Source: Trichopria drosophilae (Eukaryota > Arthropoda > Insecta > Hymenoptera > Diapriidae). From it: a DNA stretch of 64,000 nucleotides. Location of the stretch: contig CM059586.1 in assembly GCA_030407085.1 (NCBI GenBank), forward strand, positions 32,475,501 through 32,539,500, in the 5' to 3' direction. Both the position numbers and the translations under genes were made by a program. The notes beneath the pieces were generated by a model. It did no database searches and was not told the origin of the DNA. It saw only the letters and a list, made by a program, of their open reading frames with translations. This document shows, piece after piece, positions 10,201 through 19,120 of this stretch (position 1 is its first letter; every line of letters begins with the position of its first letter).

Positions 10201-12630
10201 CTAGACGTTTAACCTCTTGCAGTAGGGGAGACCGGGGATATGTGTCCACGCTTTTCACATTTTGGTCGATTTCTCGTAAACTGTCTAAGATAATTAGCTC
10301 AAAATTGAATGTCATATACTTTAATCCTCCTATTTAAAAGGAGAGCAGTTTCAAACACTAGACTTGTAGTGTTTCGGTGAAATAAGTGTCTGTACACAGT
10401 GAGCTTCAAGCATCGATAGGTCGAACAAAACTGACGACGAAAACCGCCTTCGAGGTTTTATTTGTACCCATTTATAGTAATAAATGCCGCTAATCCCGAA
10501 ATCGCAGCTGATCCTTCTTTCGAAAAATCCGCAAAAATGTAGACAAAATTGCATAAAGCAATCGTTTTTTGCTTATATCTCATTTTGGATAGAGTTTACA
10601 GCAAAAATAGTTTTATAATAAAATAATCTATGGAAAATTCTTTATAATTTTCATTCTGACCATTTTTATGATAAAGTGACTGGTTTTCTTGTAGAAGCGC
10701 AATAAATTGGCGTTCTTTTGCCGCGACGCTATGTCTTATTTAGCGGCGCAACGAGATACTTATACCCTCGCAGATGTAACTAGCGTCAAATTAATTTCGC
10801 AAATGTTGTACCACTCTCAGCTTTGATCCCAGAACCAACGACGTGGCCATGGTGGCACACTGGCTCCATTTTTTTTGCATTTTTTGTTTTTAATTTTATG
10901 TTTTTTATGTTTGTTTTATTTTCTGTAAGAATAATGTAAAATTAAATGAATATAATCAGCCATTTTTAATCGTTTTGGATAAGCTGGATCGGCCAAGTTA
11001 TTTATTTTGTAACGACCTCAGAATTTTAAAAACTCCTTGTGAATGGATTTTCCATCCTGCTCGGACCATACGCCTAAACCTTTGTTGTTTAAGAAATACA
11101 AGCAGTGCTTTAAAGCAACGTGCGATTTCAATGTTTGTGATACGCCGTTGCATAAAATGATTTATTAAATTTCTCGACATCTTGATTAAGGCTGCCTAGT
11201 AGTTTTCTACGTAACTGGGCTTCACGGATAAAACATAGCGATTTTGGGATTAGCGGCTTTTTAACCTATAAATGGATACAAATAAAACCTCAAAGGCGGT
11301 TTTCGCCGTCACTTTTGTTTGACATATGGATGCTTGAAGCTCACTGTGTGTAGGCAACGGTTATAGCGTGGACTAATAGCGCCCAATAGCAGGGTCATTT
11401 GTCTACGTTTATGGGGCCAACTGTCCTAATAAACTAACAATAATTGTTATAAATTTACATGTTTATCGGAAATATTCATATTGCAAAACTATACCGACCT
11501 ATAACATGTGTAAATAACGACGTGATTAAAGCATAACACATGTTTTTAGTCTACTTCGATCGAATAACCTATAAAGGTGACACAACGCGATATAATATTT
11601 GATGGGCATACATAATCTGTATCATAGCCGACTCATTCGTTAAGTTTTATCTATAAATGTAATACAATTAATATTATTTGATGTTGTATTTATTCAATTA
11701 CGTTGACAATGCCTTGTAGACACCTAGCCCCTGAGCTCTTTTTTTATCATTAACGCGTTACCAAATTTTTATGCAGTGGAATTAAAGTACGAAACTTATC
11801 ATATCTGTAAAAGGAAGCCTTCTTGATATTATTATATGAAATTCATTTGATTTTGCGCTAAAATGTAAATCTATCATGATCTTTGCTTACGACTAATAAT
11901 GTCAATAAATTTTACATCGCAGTTTCAAACGCTAACCGTACAGTTTCAGTATGTCGAAATGAAATAAATGCTGTGAGTATCGCTTAGTTTTATTGCCGGA
12001 AATATTATGATCGATGTTTTTTAAATTTCAAGTAATTAATATTCAAGAGAGATACCTTTTGGACAGATAGCTCACGTAGACATCCAATCCCGGTCTTAAT
12101 AAAGAAGCCGCAGAGGATTAAGGACCGAAAATAAAAAATGTTAAACAAACAGTGCCACGATTGAAATATTATTTATCTTTTGCGATTGTGAATTCATAAC
12201 CTCAATATTTATTTTTAAAAATTACATGGTAGAACATTAAAACGTACCAGAGCCACGTCGGTGTGCGAATTCCACATACTTGTCTTGATGGTTACGTACA
12301 GTACTTTTCAGTCTGTGTAATATATATATTTATATTGTTGGCGATTTTCCAATTATTCATAGTGCTTTCATGGACAGTTTTTCAATGTACCGTTTTCAAA
12401 TTTGATGCTAGAATTTAAAAAAAAACTTGGGAATAGTTATAAAGATGTCCTTTTTACGCTTTGTTTTAGGAAATCGAATGGTGAGTAAGGAGACTGAGAG
12501 AGACTTGGAAACTTTATTGTCCATGGATATTAAATTGAGGCTACTCGACGCTGAGGGAATAGTTATACCTCAGTCACCTCCTCCGATTCCGGAATCACCG
12601 CCAAATTATGACTTTTGCTACGAAGTGTAA
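1186..12630 (+). CDS. Ced-12: ELMO/Ced-12 engulfment and cell motility protein (7 coding exons, 720 aa)
   Basis: Cytoplasmic scaffold that binds DOCK-family proteins (Ced-5/Myoblast city) to form a bipartite Rac GEF acting in phagocytosis of dying cells, migration and myoblast fusion. Join 1186-1299, 5875-6171, 6229-6657, 6716-7132, 7185-7622, 7684-7990, 12470-12630. All junctions are GT-AG; all are phase 0 except the last (phase 1). Residues 1-120 form the Ras-binding-like N-terminus ([13 protein letters not shown]). Armadillo-like helices follow ([22 protein letters not shown]). The ELMO domain spans about 300-480 ([48 protein letters not shown]). The PH domain spans about 550-668 ([32 protein letters not shown]), and a proline-rich tail at 701-712 ([12 protein letters not shown]) would bind the DOCK SH3. 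The 720-residue length fits the family (about 720-730). Introns 2-5 are 52-61 bp; introns 1 and 6 are about 4.5 kb and TE-filled. The start was chosen for MPS...IVKIAVE, with A at -3. Known: the family role. Inferred: function in this species. Confidence 0.96.
1490..1990 (-). mobile_element. LINE (Jockey/CR1-like) ORF2 C-terminal remnant and 3' tail, in ELMO intron 1
   Basis: On the minus strand, about 1850 down to 1620 reads [19 protein letters not shown], one stop, then [20 protein letters not shown] and [10 protein letters not shown]. This is the pattern seen at the C-terminus of Jockey-type reverse transcriptases. The downstream TTTATT-rich stretch (1490-1515 on +) would be the A-rich 3' end. 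A further open stretch at 1795-1992 overlaps in another frame, implying a frameshift. The copy is antisense to the host gene and inactive. Confidence 0.6.
1998..2715. mobile_element. Foldback MITE with ~77-bp terminal inverted repeats and internal 164-bp tandem repeats
   Basis: The left end (1999-2074, starting ATAAAAGTATCGTGCACATC) is repeated inverted at 2636-2714 with only a few mismatches. Between the arms the sequence that begins at 2014 recurs at 2178 and 2342, an exact 164-bp period. No ORF is present. It sits in intron 1 immediately beside the antisense LINE remnant. Confidence 0.8.
2014..2505 (+). repeat. Three tandem 164-bp units
   Basis: The units start at 2014, 2178 and 2342, each with ACATCRCA followed by TTTCTTCTGGGG. 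Each contains a small inverted pair around the TTTTAAGCCG core (CCTGACGATTA... and ...AATGATCGTCAGG). The third unit is the most diverged and ends in poly-T near 2505. Confidence 0.85.
3016..3256 (+). other. Unassigned degenerate open stretch with YPYGLNN motif
   Basis: An 80-codon stretch reads [18 protein letters not shown] and later [17 protein letters not shown]. It runs into the hammerhead-like motif at 3269-3296. 'YPYGLN' phrases occur in some retroelement C-terminal regions, and the neighbouring motif is of the Penelope type, so this may be a retroelement remnant. I cannot assign it; it could be chance. Confidence 0.2.
3261..3298 (-). ncRNA. Hammerhead-ribozyme-like core of Penelope type
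   Basis: On the minus strand the order is CTGAAGA (3296-3290), then a stem with arms GACTC/GAGTC (3288-3284 and 3277-3273) closed by six bases, then GAAA (3272-3269) and CGTTG. CTGANGA, stem II and GAAA form the invariant hammerhead core, and GAAACGTTG is the form seen in Penelope-like elements. One unpaired G lies between CTGAAGA and the stem. Stems I and III were not resolved, so cleavage activity is unproven. The order and spacing are what is seen; the ribozyme identity is inferred. Confidence 0.5.
3357..3991 (+). mobile_element. LINE (Jockey-like) ORF2 C-terminal remnant in ELMO intron 1
   Basis: An open stretch at 3357-3665 contains [32 protein letters not shown] and [13 protein letters not shown], the typical post-catalytic segment of Jockey/CR1-class reverse transcriptases. 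After a stop, other frames give [20 protein letters not shown] and then [20 protein letters not shown] up to about 3985. Several stops and frameshifts make it a dead copy. It lies in the same orientation as the host gene, and the next element begins directly after it at 3992. Confidence 0.7.
3992..5675. mobile_element. 1.7-kb non-coding TIR element rich in CTGAA/TTCAG motifs
   Basis: The 25-bp ends at 3992-4016 (ATGTACC...GAACGTTCA) and 5651-5675 are inverted copies with two mismatches. An inner block (4170-4200, TTGTGGAAAAATATTGCTGAA) is also inverted at 5624-5655, where it directly abuts the outer repeat, so the left end carries an extra 150 bp. The interior has no ORF but is crowded with short motifs of the kind TACTGAAAAT and their complements. 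Family unknown. Confidence 0.65.
5875..6171 (+). CDS. Ced-12: ELMO exon 2 (codons 39-137)
   Basis: Acceptor ACAG ends at 5874 and donor GTAATT starts at 6172; 297 nt, phase 0 at both ends. It opens with [18 protein letters not shown], continuing exon 1 without a gap, and contains [13 protein letters not shown] followed by the start of the armadillo-like repeats ([19 protein letters not shown]). This junction, 4.6 kb from exon 1, is supported by continuity of the family sequence rather than by transcript data. Confidence 0.95.
6229..6657 (+). CDS. Ced-12: ELMO exon 3 (codons 138-280)
   Basis: Acceptor TGCAG ends at 6228 and donor GTATGT starts at 6658; 429 nt, phase 0. It encodes armadillo-like helices including [13 protein letters not shown] and INALFLKAE. 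By my recollection of vertebrate ELMO, the stretch just after IESG is about a dozen residues shorter here. Confidence 0.95.
6716..7132 (+). CDS. Ced-12: ELMO exon 4 (codons 281-419), first half of ELMO domain
   Basis: Acceptor TTCTAG ends at 6715 and donor GTAAGT starts at 7133; 417 nt, phase 0. It contains [41 protein letters not shown] and HECPFGR, all hallmark ELMO-domain phrases. Confidence 0.97.
7185..7622 (+). CDS. Ced-12: ELMO exon 5 (codons 420-565), end of ELMO domain and linker to PH
   Basis: Acceptor TTTCAG ends at 7184 and donor GTACGT starts at 7623; 438 nt, phase 0. It contains [32 protein letters not shown] and REQITRAL, then the helical linker [19 protein letters not shown] that leads into the PH domain. 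Confidence 0.97.
7684..7990 (+). CDS. Ced-12: ELMO exon 6 (codons 566-668 in part), PH domain
   Basis: Acceptor TTTCAG ends at 7683 and donor GTAAGT starts at 7991; 307 nt, leaving one base (phase 1). It encodes [19 protein letters not shown] and [12 protein letters not shown], a PH domain of the ELMO type. Family members use this domain with the flanking helices to contact DOCK rather than mainly to bind lipid. Confidence 0.96.
8203..9423. mobile_element. Palindromic Tc1/mariner-like element with ~450-bp arms, in ELMO intron 6
   Basis: Both ends read CAGTACCGCTCAAAA(A/G)TAT, the Tc1-type terminus, and the element is flanked by TA at 8201-8202 and 9424-9425. The inverted arms cover about 8203-8685 and 8968-9423 and include a shared TGGGAGCGGATTGAAAAAG segment. 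The loop (about 280 bp) holds an open stretch at 8755-9009 with no transposase motif. It is a 1,221-bp non-autonomous foldback derivative. Confidence 0.85.
9672..10315 (-). mobile_element. LINE (Jockey-like) ORF2 3' end in ELMO intron 6
   Basis: Minus-strand frames give [20 protein letters not shown] (in 10315-10109) and, after a frameshift, [20 protein letters not shown] and [19 protein letters not shown] (in 10048-9839). This is the diagnostic C-terminus of Jockey/CR1-class ORF2. The 3' tail ends in TTTATTTATTTATT on the + strand near 9672-9700. Antisense to ELMO and inactive. Confidence 0.75.
10390..11351. repeat. Inverted-repeat element, ~115-bp arms, in ELMO intron 6
   Basis: Sequence 10390-10507 (CTGTACACAGTGAGCTTCAA...CGCTAATCCCGAAATCG) returns inverted at 11238-11351 at roughly 85-90% by eye. 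The 730-bp spacer is non-coding. A start resembling other MITEs (GGGGAGACCGGGGATATGTG, from about 10227) lies upstream and may be the true left end, with TATGGGGCCAACTGTCC near 11412 at the right. Confidence 0.6.
11352..12469. other. Rest of ELMO intron 6, no feature seen
   Basis: AT-rich sequence with stops in all frames and no clear repeat. It ends in the T-rich tract and TTTTAG acceptor of exon 7. Confidence 0.6.
12470..12630 (+). CDS. Ced-12: ELMO exon 7 (codons 668-720 and stop), proline-rich tail
   Basis: The acceptor TTTTAG ends at 12469, and the first two bases complete the Gly codon split from exon 6. The exon encodes the helix [17 protein letters not shown] and the tail [20 protein letters not shown], with overlapping PxxP motifs for the DOCK SH3 domain. 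TAA is at 12628-12630. It lies 4.48 kb from exon 6. Confidence 0.96.
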
Positions 12631-12970
12631 TGTATCGTTTATATATAACTTAATATTGGTCCGAACGCGAACAATATTGCAATTTTATTTATTACATTGA
12701 CGACATAATTGTATAGATATTATGTAAGGTAGAATTCTTACGATCTTTTTATATGTTTACAACTTTTTCTATTTATATTGTATATCAGAATCCTGTGACG
12801 AATGTGTAGAAACACGATAAATATTCATTTATGTTAATACTAATAGTATAAAATACTCAATAACAGCTGCGTATTCCATGCTGTTAATTTAATCGAATAT
12901 TAATATAACGATTTTAATGCCAAAAATACCAATTATTTGAAAATAAAGCTTGTTTGCAAAAAAGAAAAAT
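12631..12970 (+). terminator. Ced-12: ELMO 3' UTR and poly(A) signal
   Basis: An AATAAA at 12942-12947 lies about 310 bp past the stop codon, followed by a T/G-rich stretch, and is the best candidate for the cleavage and polyadenylation signal. Weaker variants lie earlier. The true 3' end needs transcript data. Confidence 0.5.
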
Positions 12971-13006
12971 GATATTTGTTTAAAAAGCACTGCTGAATTT
13001 TATTTC

Positions 13007-13011
<5 letters not shown>

Positions 13012-13051
<40 letters not shown>

Positions 13052-13352
13052 TAACATGGGATGCCTATGACCCGCCAGCCGAGGTCCACCCTATATATAT
13101 ATATATATATAGGTCATAGGCATCCCATGTTAAAGAAGTAACTAGATCATCAGTCGATTAATCCCGTGGTAATTTGGGTTTGCTACAGGATTTTAATTTC
13201 TCACAATGCAAAACAAAACAGAATTAAGAATTGTAGCAAAACCGACAAGCTCTAAATCATCTCTAAATACCGCGTGATTAGTCGGCTGATCTAGTTACTT
13301 TTTTAACATGGAATGCCTACAACCCGCAAGCCGAGGTCCACCCTGTATATAT
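13012..13352. mobile_element. MITE inserted in (TA)n, with a duplicated partial end
   Basis: A TA repeat (13012-13045) is followed by a 44-bp segment (13051-13094, TTAACATGGGATGCCTATGA...), a second TA run, and then a unit whose ends 13112-13166 and 13272-13323 are inverted copies. The right end continues CGCAAGCCGAGGTCCACCCT (13325-13344), which is a direct copy of 13073-13092. A partial right end thus stands beside a full element, both bordered by TA repeats. No ORF. Confidence 0.75.
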
Positions 13353-14428
13353 ACATCCAATATTAACATCATCAAACATTTTTAGCGATGTCTATTCCAG
13401 CACTTCATAAAATGTATTTCGTTTTTAAAAACTCGTATAAACAAATCAAGATTTAAAACTATCAGCTCTGCAGATATGCGATATTTATGTAGATTATTGT
13501 ATTAGAAAATAAGTCATTCACACCAACAAATGAACTTTTTCCTAATTTGTTGTATTTATTTGTCATAGATTGACCTTTTAATAACAGTGTCGACCTAATA
13601 TTACATTTTTAATCATAAAATTCCATTGACAGGATAGTTTTTTTTAAATACTAATTTCTATGATAATTTCTATGTAAAAGAATGCTTGTACATTAACAAA
13701 ATTATATAATATAATGAAAAGTTACTATACTAGAAGTTTCACTAAATACCTAAGTAAGTAAATGTTTCTAATGGTAAATAATGTCTGAAAGTTTAACATT
13801 ATTACACAATTAATACAAATTTATTTAAAAAGTCATAATCTATCAATTAGAACGCGGAATGAAGGAACAAAAAGGAAGGAAGTATTTGCTTACCTACAGC
13901 TTACTCCCACGTGAAAAGCAAATATTAAATTCAGTTAGACGTAAAAAATATAACCGTCCTCTCGCCTTGTAGAATACGCCTATTTGACAACCGGTGTCAT
14001 TAATTATGTCAGTGTCTGCCAAGGTGTCATACCACGAACCGAAACGCGTCTCATCTTACCCGCACTGTCGACTCAGGATCACCTTCCTGTCACAACCTGT
14101 CACCACCTACTGTTGGCGAAAAAAATGAGTACTGTCAAAAATACCGCCAAATTCCTGGCCAACTAACTGACGGAGCAAATCAGTATTAATCGTACTATAT
14201 TCGCCATTAATCCAGTACTGACTGACAGAAATGTCCTCGGGCAATCGGAGTACCTCAGTACATTCGCAAATCTGATTACCAGTATTACTTTCAGTGTTAA
14301 ATTATTAGTGATTATAGAAATAAAGCATTGATATAGAGTTAGTGTTATATTATGACATTAAATGATTATTGCCCCTAATAAAAATATCGGAGGTTCGCTG
14401 GAATTCAGTACCAGAAAATTTTCAATTA
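13353..14428. other. Intergenic; one modestly GC-richer patch
   Basis: The sequence is AT-rich with no gene signal, except 13,950-14,280, which is less AT-rich and has a 60-codon open stretch (13984-14166) without recognisable motifs. I see no splice or homology support for coding. Confidence 0.4.
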
Positions 14429-15300
14429 GGGGAAGTAGGGGCAAAGTGGGATGGTTTTGGAAAAACTCAACGTGTACAAAAAATATGGGGCATAAGAATG
14501 ATTAGGTATGGTATAGAAACCCTTATTTAGGTCCTCAACTAACATATTATGAAACATATTTAAGATAAAGTATCTATTTTATATTCCAAATTTCAATTTT
14601 ACGAAAAAACTTTTTTTTTAGAAATCTGAAAATCCAGGGGCAAAGTGGTTTCTTAAAATGACTTCTGGAAAGGTCTGAATGAAAAAAATGCAAAATTGCA
14701 CAAAGGAAAAGTATTATTTTATTGTCAGAACAGACAAAATCGTAGAAAAATTATAATTTTGAATAAACTTAACTCATCGGGCACTACCTAGCACGAGGAT
14801 TTGCGGCGTTTTTCTTTTCGAGAGTACAGAGAGAATGAGTAAGAGAGAGAGTGAGAGAGAGTGGGAGAGAGAGAGAGAGCTTTTACGTATTTCTGTGCAC
14901 CTAAATCAAAACAGAACACATCCCACTTTGCCCCACCCATTTTGCCCCAAACCAGAACTTTTTTAAACACGTTGTATAATATCATCCTCAACCACAAATG
15001 AAACAAATAAAAAACGAAAATAGAGTGTAAAAGAAGCCTATTAAGTCATGCAATTCAGATTTTAATTCCACTTAATTTATTCGATACTTACTACTCAATT
15101 GAAAATATGTATAAATTTACAGATTGGCTTCGAACTCCTAGATCATGCTCGAACGGTTAGTAAACACTGAATGGAAACTGAAATATGTTTCAAAATTTAT
15201 ATTACAGCAACCCATTTGTAAATAAACAATACGAAGAAACACCTTAGGAAATGTTCTAATACGGCGAAACGCCAAAATCCCACTTTGCCCCTACTTCCCC
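14429..15300. mobile_element. 872-bp TIR element, 'GGGGCAAAGTGGGAT' ends
   Basis: The 24-bp terminus starting GGGGAAGTAGGGGCAAAGTG is perfectly inverted at the right end, and TA lies on both sides (14427-14428, 15301-15302). The motif recurs inside (GGGGCAAAGTGG near 14637; CCCACTTTGCCCC near 14921). No transposase is present, so it is a non-autonomous element. Confidence 0.85.
14817..14880 (+). repeat. GA-rich microsatellite
   Basis: Imperfect (GA)n with GT and GGG interruptions, inside the 872-bp TIR element. Confidence 0.9.
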
Positions 15301-16304
15301 TAAATGTAAAAAAATTGTTATTAAATATGGAATTAAACACAAAGTATTTGTTAGATTTTGATGAATATCAAAAAGTTGGCGAAAATGTAGTACGGATTAA
15401 GAAAAAAATTACTATGATAAATTAATGCAAATAATTTTTTTTCTGATTATATTAATTGTCATAAGTAATAAAAAATGTTTATGCGAGGTGAAATAATTCA
15501 GGAAAATTTTTAATGAATATTTTTTTAACGCTATTGTGACACGATTTTCCTAGTAGTACATTAAATTAATTTTTGTAACAACGTTCAATATTTCAATACT
15601 TGTTTTAAAAATGTACGAAAAATGTTTTCATAATTAAGATTTTATTATTAAATAAATGTTCTTGTACCTTGGGATGTTAAAATTAATTTCATAGGTTTAA
15701 GAGAAGATTGATATTCTATTACTTTTAACCTCCGACAGTCAACTGCAAAAATTGTTACTCCTAGATCAAGGGTTTCTTGAAGTAACTGGATTTTGGTGTT
15801 ATAAATTTTGTTTTAATATGTATGCAAAAATCTGATATAGATACGAAGTCAAGATCTAAAAGCTTAAGAAGTCGCTTCAAAACCAACAAACCAAAATGAG
15901 AATTACTAGATTATAACGTATCAGAATACTTGTAACTAACGATAAAATAACACATCAATGAATATTTTAAAAATAAAAAAAGTATAAAATTGGAAATAGA
16001 AATAAAAGATGCTTAAAATGAGTAAAAAAATGATACAGATATAATTTTATTGAAACACAACCCTACTCTGTCAAACGTAAATGGGCAACGACGACGGTAG
16101 GATAGTTCCTGGAGTATTTTTTTTTTATTTTTTTGATCCGATGTATTCGCCGTAAAAGAGTCATTTGATCAGCAGGAAGATGTATATCGCAGCTGGGCCA
16201 TTTTCCCACATCATGCTGTAAGTATTTAATATTTAAATTATTTAAATAATTTGTAATTTAAAAAAAACTAGATTATGATCTTGTTAGTCATTTGTTTTAT
16301 GAAA
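15301..16304. other. Intergenic, no gene seen
   Basis: AT-rich. Near 16,134-16,218 a short open frame (SDVFAVKESFDQQEDVYRSW) ends at a strong donor (GTAAGT, 16219-16224), but no acceptor AG or start precedes it, so I do not call an exon. Confidence 0.4.
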
Positions 16305-17405
16305 GATAAGTAAGTAAGTAAGTAATATTTATTTTGCCATGGCAATGACATAAATACAATTTAGAGTTTTACAATTTAAAATTAATACAAAATAAAATAA
16401 TACAGAATAAATATATATTACGGTTGACTCTATATAATTCAAGTTACATTAAAATAATAATCATAGTGATATAAGTCAATAAAAATTACATAATACAACT
16501 TAACTGCACCAGTGTGGTTTACGCCTGATATAAATACTAATGGACCTAGATTTGTTATAAGACAAATGCCCATATAATAAGCACGAAATACTAGAGGTAT
16601 CACTTATATACTTCGTAATTATAAATCAATTTGATTTTTAGCTTGTGGTTGGATTATCACAGGAAAAAAGATGACGAAATAAATGGGATTTGAAGGTATC
16701 AATTGATGTAATGTTACGAATGTCAGGTGGCAGGGACTCCCAAAGTCTAATGCCATAAACTCTAAAGGAGCGTTCGAGGGCAACAGTACGATAAGAGGGA
16801 AGGACAAATTTAGAGGTAGATGTGATGCGATTTGAGCGACGGACATCTGTAAAGAGTAATGTGAAACGGTTAAATAAGTACGATGGGGAGCCGGAAGAAA
16901 AAATGAAAAATAATAATGAACCAAAAAAATAATTTCTAGGAGAACTGACTGTCAGCCAATTTGCTTGAATGCGATATGGTATGATGTGTTGATCGCGTCT
17001 AATACCATATATGAAATGTAGACATGTATTTAACAATCACGTTAATTTCAAATTTAAGTACATTGTGAGATCGTTATAAACAAGACAACAATAATCGATA
17101 ATAGGTATGATGAGGGCATTAACTAACAACAATTTGATGGACGGATGAAGTATGTGTCCTCGATATTTGAGGCGATATAAGACACCATAAACCCTACGAC
17201 ATATCTGGGAAACATGCGAATTCCAAGACAAATCACAGGATAAATGGAGCCCTAGAGTTTTAACATCTTGGGCGATAGGTATGGTGATACCCCCTCAAGA
17301 TATGTAATAAACGATCACCTTATTATATAAAATTCCTTAACATCATCCATAAAGAGATAAACATTCTTACGCAAAAATAAATTCATAATTTTAGAAACAG
17401 GAGAT
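16305..17405 (-). mobile_element. LINE 3' portion (CR1/Jockey-like ORF2 C-terminal half and tail)
   Basis: On the minus strand, 17405 down to 17320 gives KNVYLFMDDVKEFYIIR, a degenerate FADD catalytic motif. Next come GITIPIAQDVKTLGLHLSCD and SWNSHVSQICRRVYGVLYRL (17290-17037), a frameshift, then LHFIYGIRRDQHIIPYR and FRVYGIRLWESLPPDIRNI (to 16638). The 3' UTR runs to a (TTAC)n tail (16308-16324, read as TAAG on +). The core is damaged, with at least two frameshifts. It is the longest LINE copy in the window. Confidence 0.8.
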
Positions 17406-17626
17406 GAATCTTAATAAGAATCTTCAGAATACATTTTTCAGAAGAAGATATATAGAAAATAAATAATAAATATAATTATCTAAATTATTTAAAAATATTG
17501 TTAATGACATTACAAATTACCCTTATTTATAAAAACTCTTTTTTTCGAACTGTCAATAATTTTGAGTACCGTTTGCATTTTTGCCATCCGGTGTTAATAA
17601 CATTAAATTGTTTTGTCTTTGTCGTT

Positions 17627-17768
17627 GATCTGAATCATAATTAATACGGGAACGAAGTATTAAATAAATCACACTAATCTTAACGTGTCAACGGCCATGT
17701 CCGTATTTTTGTACAAGATAGCTTTATTTAACACATCGTTCCCACATTAATTACGATCGGACTCAGGG
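17627..17768. repeat. Short palindromic repeat (~42-bp arms)
   Basis: Sequence 17638-17668 (TAATTAATACGGGAACGAAG...) returns inverted at 17723-17755, and flanking bases extend the match imperfectly. It may be a MITE or a stem-loop; there is no coding content. Confidence 0.5.
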
Positions 17769-18728
17769 ATAAATGCGAACCAATTTAATTATTTATTATT
17801 ATGTTTAAACATCATCTGATGTTAATTAAGCCAACATCTTTCATATAATTCTTAAACAATCGATCCATTGGAGATGTAACTTGACTTAACTTTAGATATC
17901 TTCTTGGGGAGATATATTTACGTACAAACTGATGTAAGGTGTTACAGAATGAAATATAGCGTGGAATTTCGATATGTGTAGAAGACGCAAGGATATGGAT
18001 GACCGGGGGCGAAACTCATGGTGCGAAGCGAGATATAGTTTCAAGTTACATTTCAGTTTAGATTTATTTTATTATTATCGTTTGAATAATGTGCCGACTG
18101 GCGGTGGATCAAAAAAAGTCTGAGTTTTGTTGCTCGACTTTTTCCACGAAAGTCAACGCACTCTACACACAAAGGGTCTCGATATTTACATTACTTATTA
18201 CTAAATGTTTTAATCATATTCGACGAGGGTTGTTTTATCATTAACTTATTATCTACATGTGTAAATTTAATTATTTTATATCAAATCGTTATCTTACATT
18301 TTCAAAGATAATATTACTAAATAAATGCTCTTCAGTTACTTTATACCTTCTTATTGGCTCACTATGAAGTAGTGAAAATATTTAAACAAGTAGATTCTTA
18401 TCGTTCGTCAGTGAATAATCAATACTTTGAAAATTCCTAGTAAATTCCTCTACTTTTCAACTACTTGGCATACCCAGGCTGCAAAATAAAAAAGGTTCAG
18501 AATGACTTCGAAATGTGCTCTAAAACAAGTCAGATGTCCCACTTTCTGAGGGTTTTCTTTACATGATGTCATTATGAGATCTTTATGTTCAAAAAACTTG
18601 ACAAATTTATATATTCTACAATTAAAGCTTTCCCTAGAGGACCAAAACTTGTCAATTTGTGTAGAACAAACTGCTCCATTAAATATATTCCTCAAGGTGG
18701 TTGTTCCCTGGGATATCATATAACTTGA
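17769..18728. other. Intergenic, no feature seen
   Basis: AT-rich. The minus-strand open stretch at 18450-18878 runs into the pogo-like MITE and shows no motif, so it is not called. Confidence 0.5.
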
Positions 18729-18730
18729 TA

Positions 18731-18989
18731 CAGTAGAGTCCCGGTATATTTGCATCTTGCTACATTTACGTCTCAGCATATTTGCCCGCTTCTGTACCGT
18801 TTGCCTGTCACCGCTCTCTTTTTCCCCTACTTGGCATGCTGCGGCCTCAGGGAGAGCCTGCTGTGACGTCATGAACATAACGCGATTGAGGAGAGTGGGA
18901 GAATCGGCGCACTCCTTCTTTTGACAGATATAAGGATACGGGAGGGGAAGGCGAGGAACCGAGCGGGCAAATATACCGGGACTTTACTG
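18731..18989. mobile_element. pogo/Tigger-like MITE, 259 bp
   Basis: The ends CAGTAGAGTCCCGGTATATT and its inverted copy (CAGTAAAGTCCCGG...) differ at one base over 24 bp and are flanked by TA on both sides (18729-18730, 18990-18991). The interior is GC-richer than its surroundings and holds no ORF. CAGT ends with a TA duplication point to the pogo branch of Tc1/mariner. Confidence 0.85.
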
Positions 18990-19120
18990 TAACTTGTTTC
19001 TAACTTATAAGTTCACATTTATTTATGGTGTAGAAAAGTGCACTCTTTTCTTTTTCAAGGAAATCACCACCATTTTGTTAATTTTTAACGAAATAAAAAA
19101 ATTGAGGTAATTGATCCCTA

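Noticed and set aside
16134..16218. Possible coding exon ending at GTAAGT
   Set aside because: No acceptor AG or start codon before the frame, and a TGA directly precedes it.
18450..18878. 142-codon minus-strand frame
   Set aside because: It begins inside the pogo-like MITE and has no recognisable motif.
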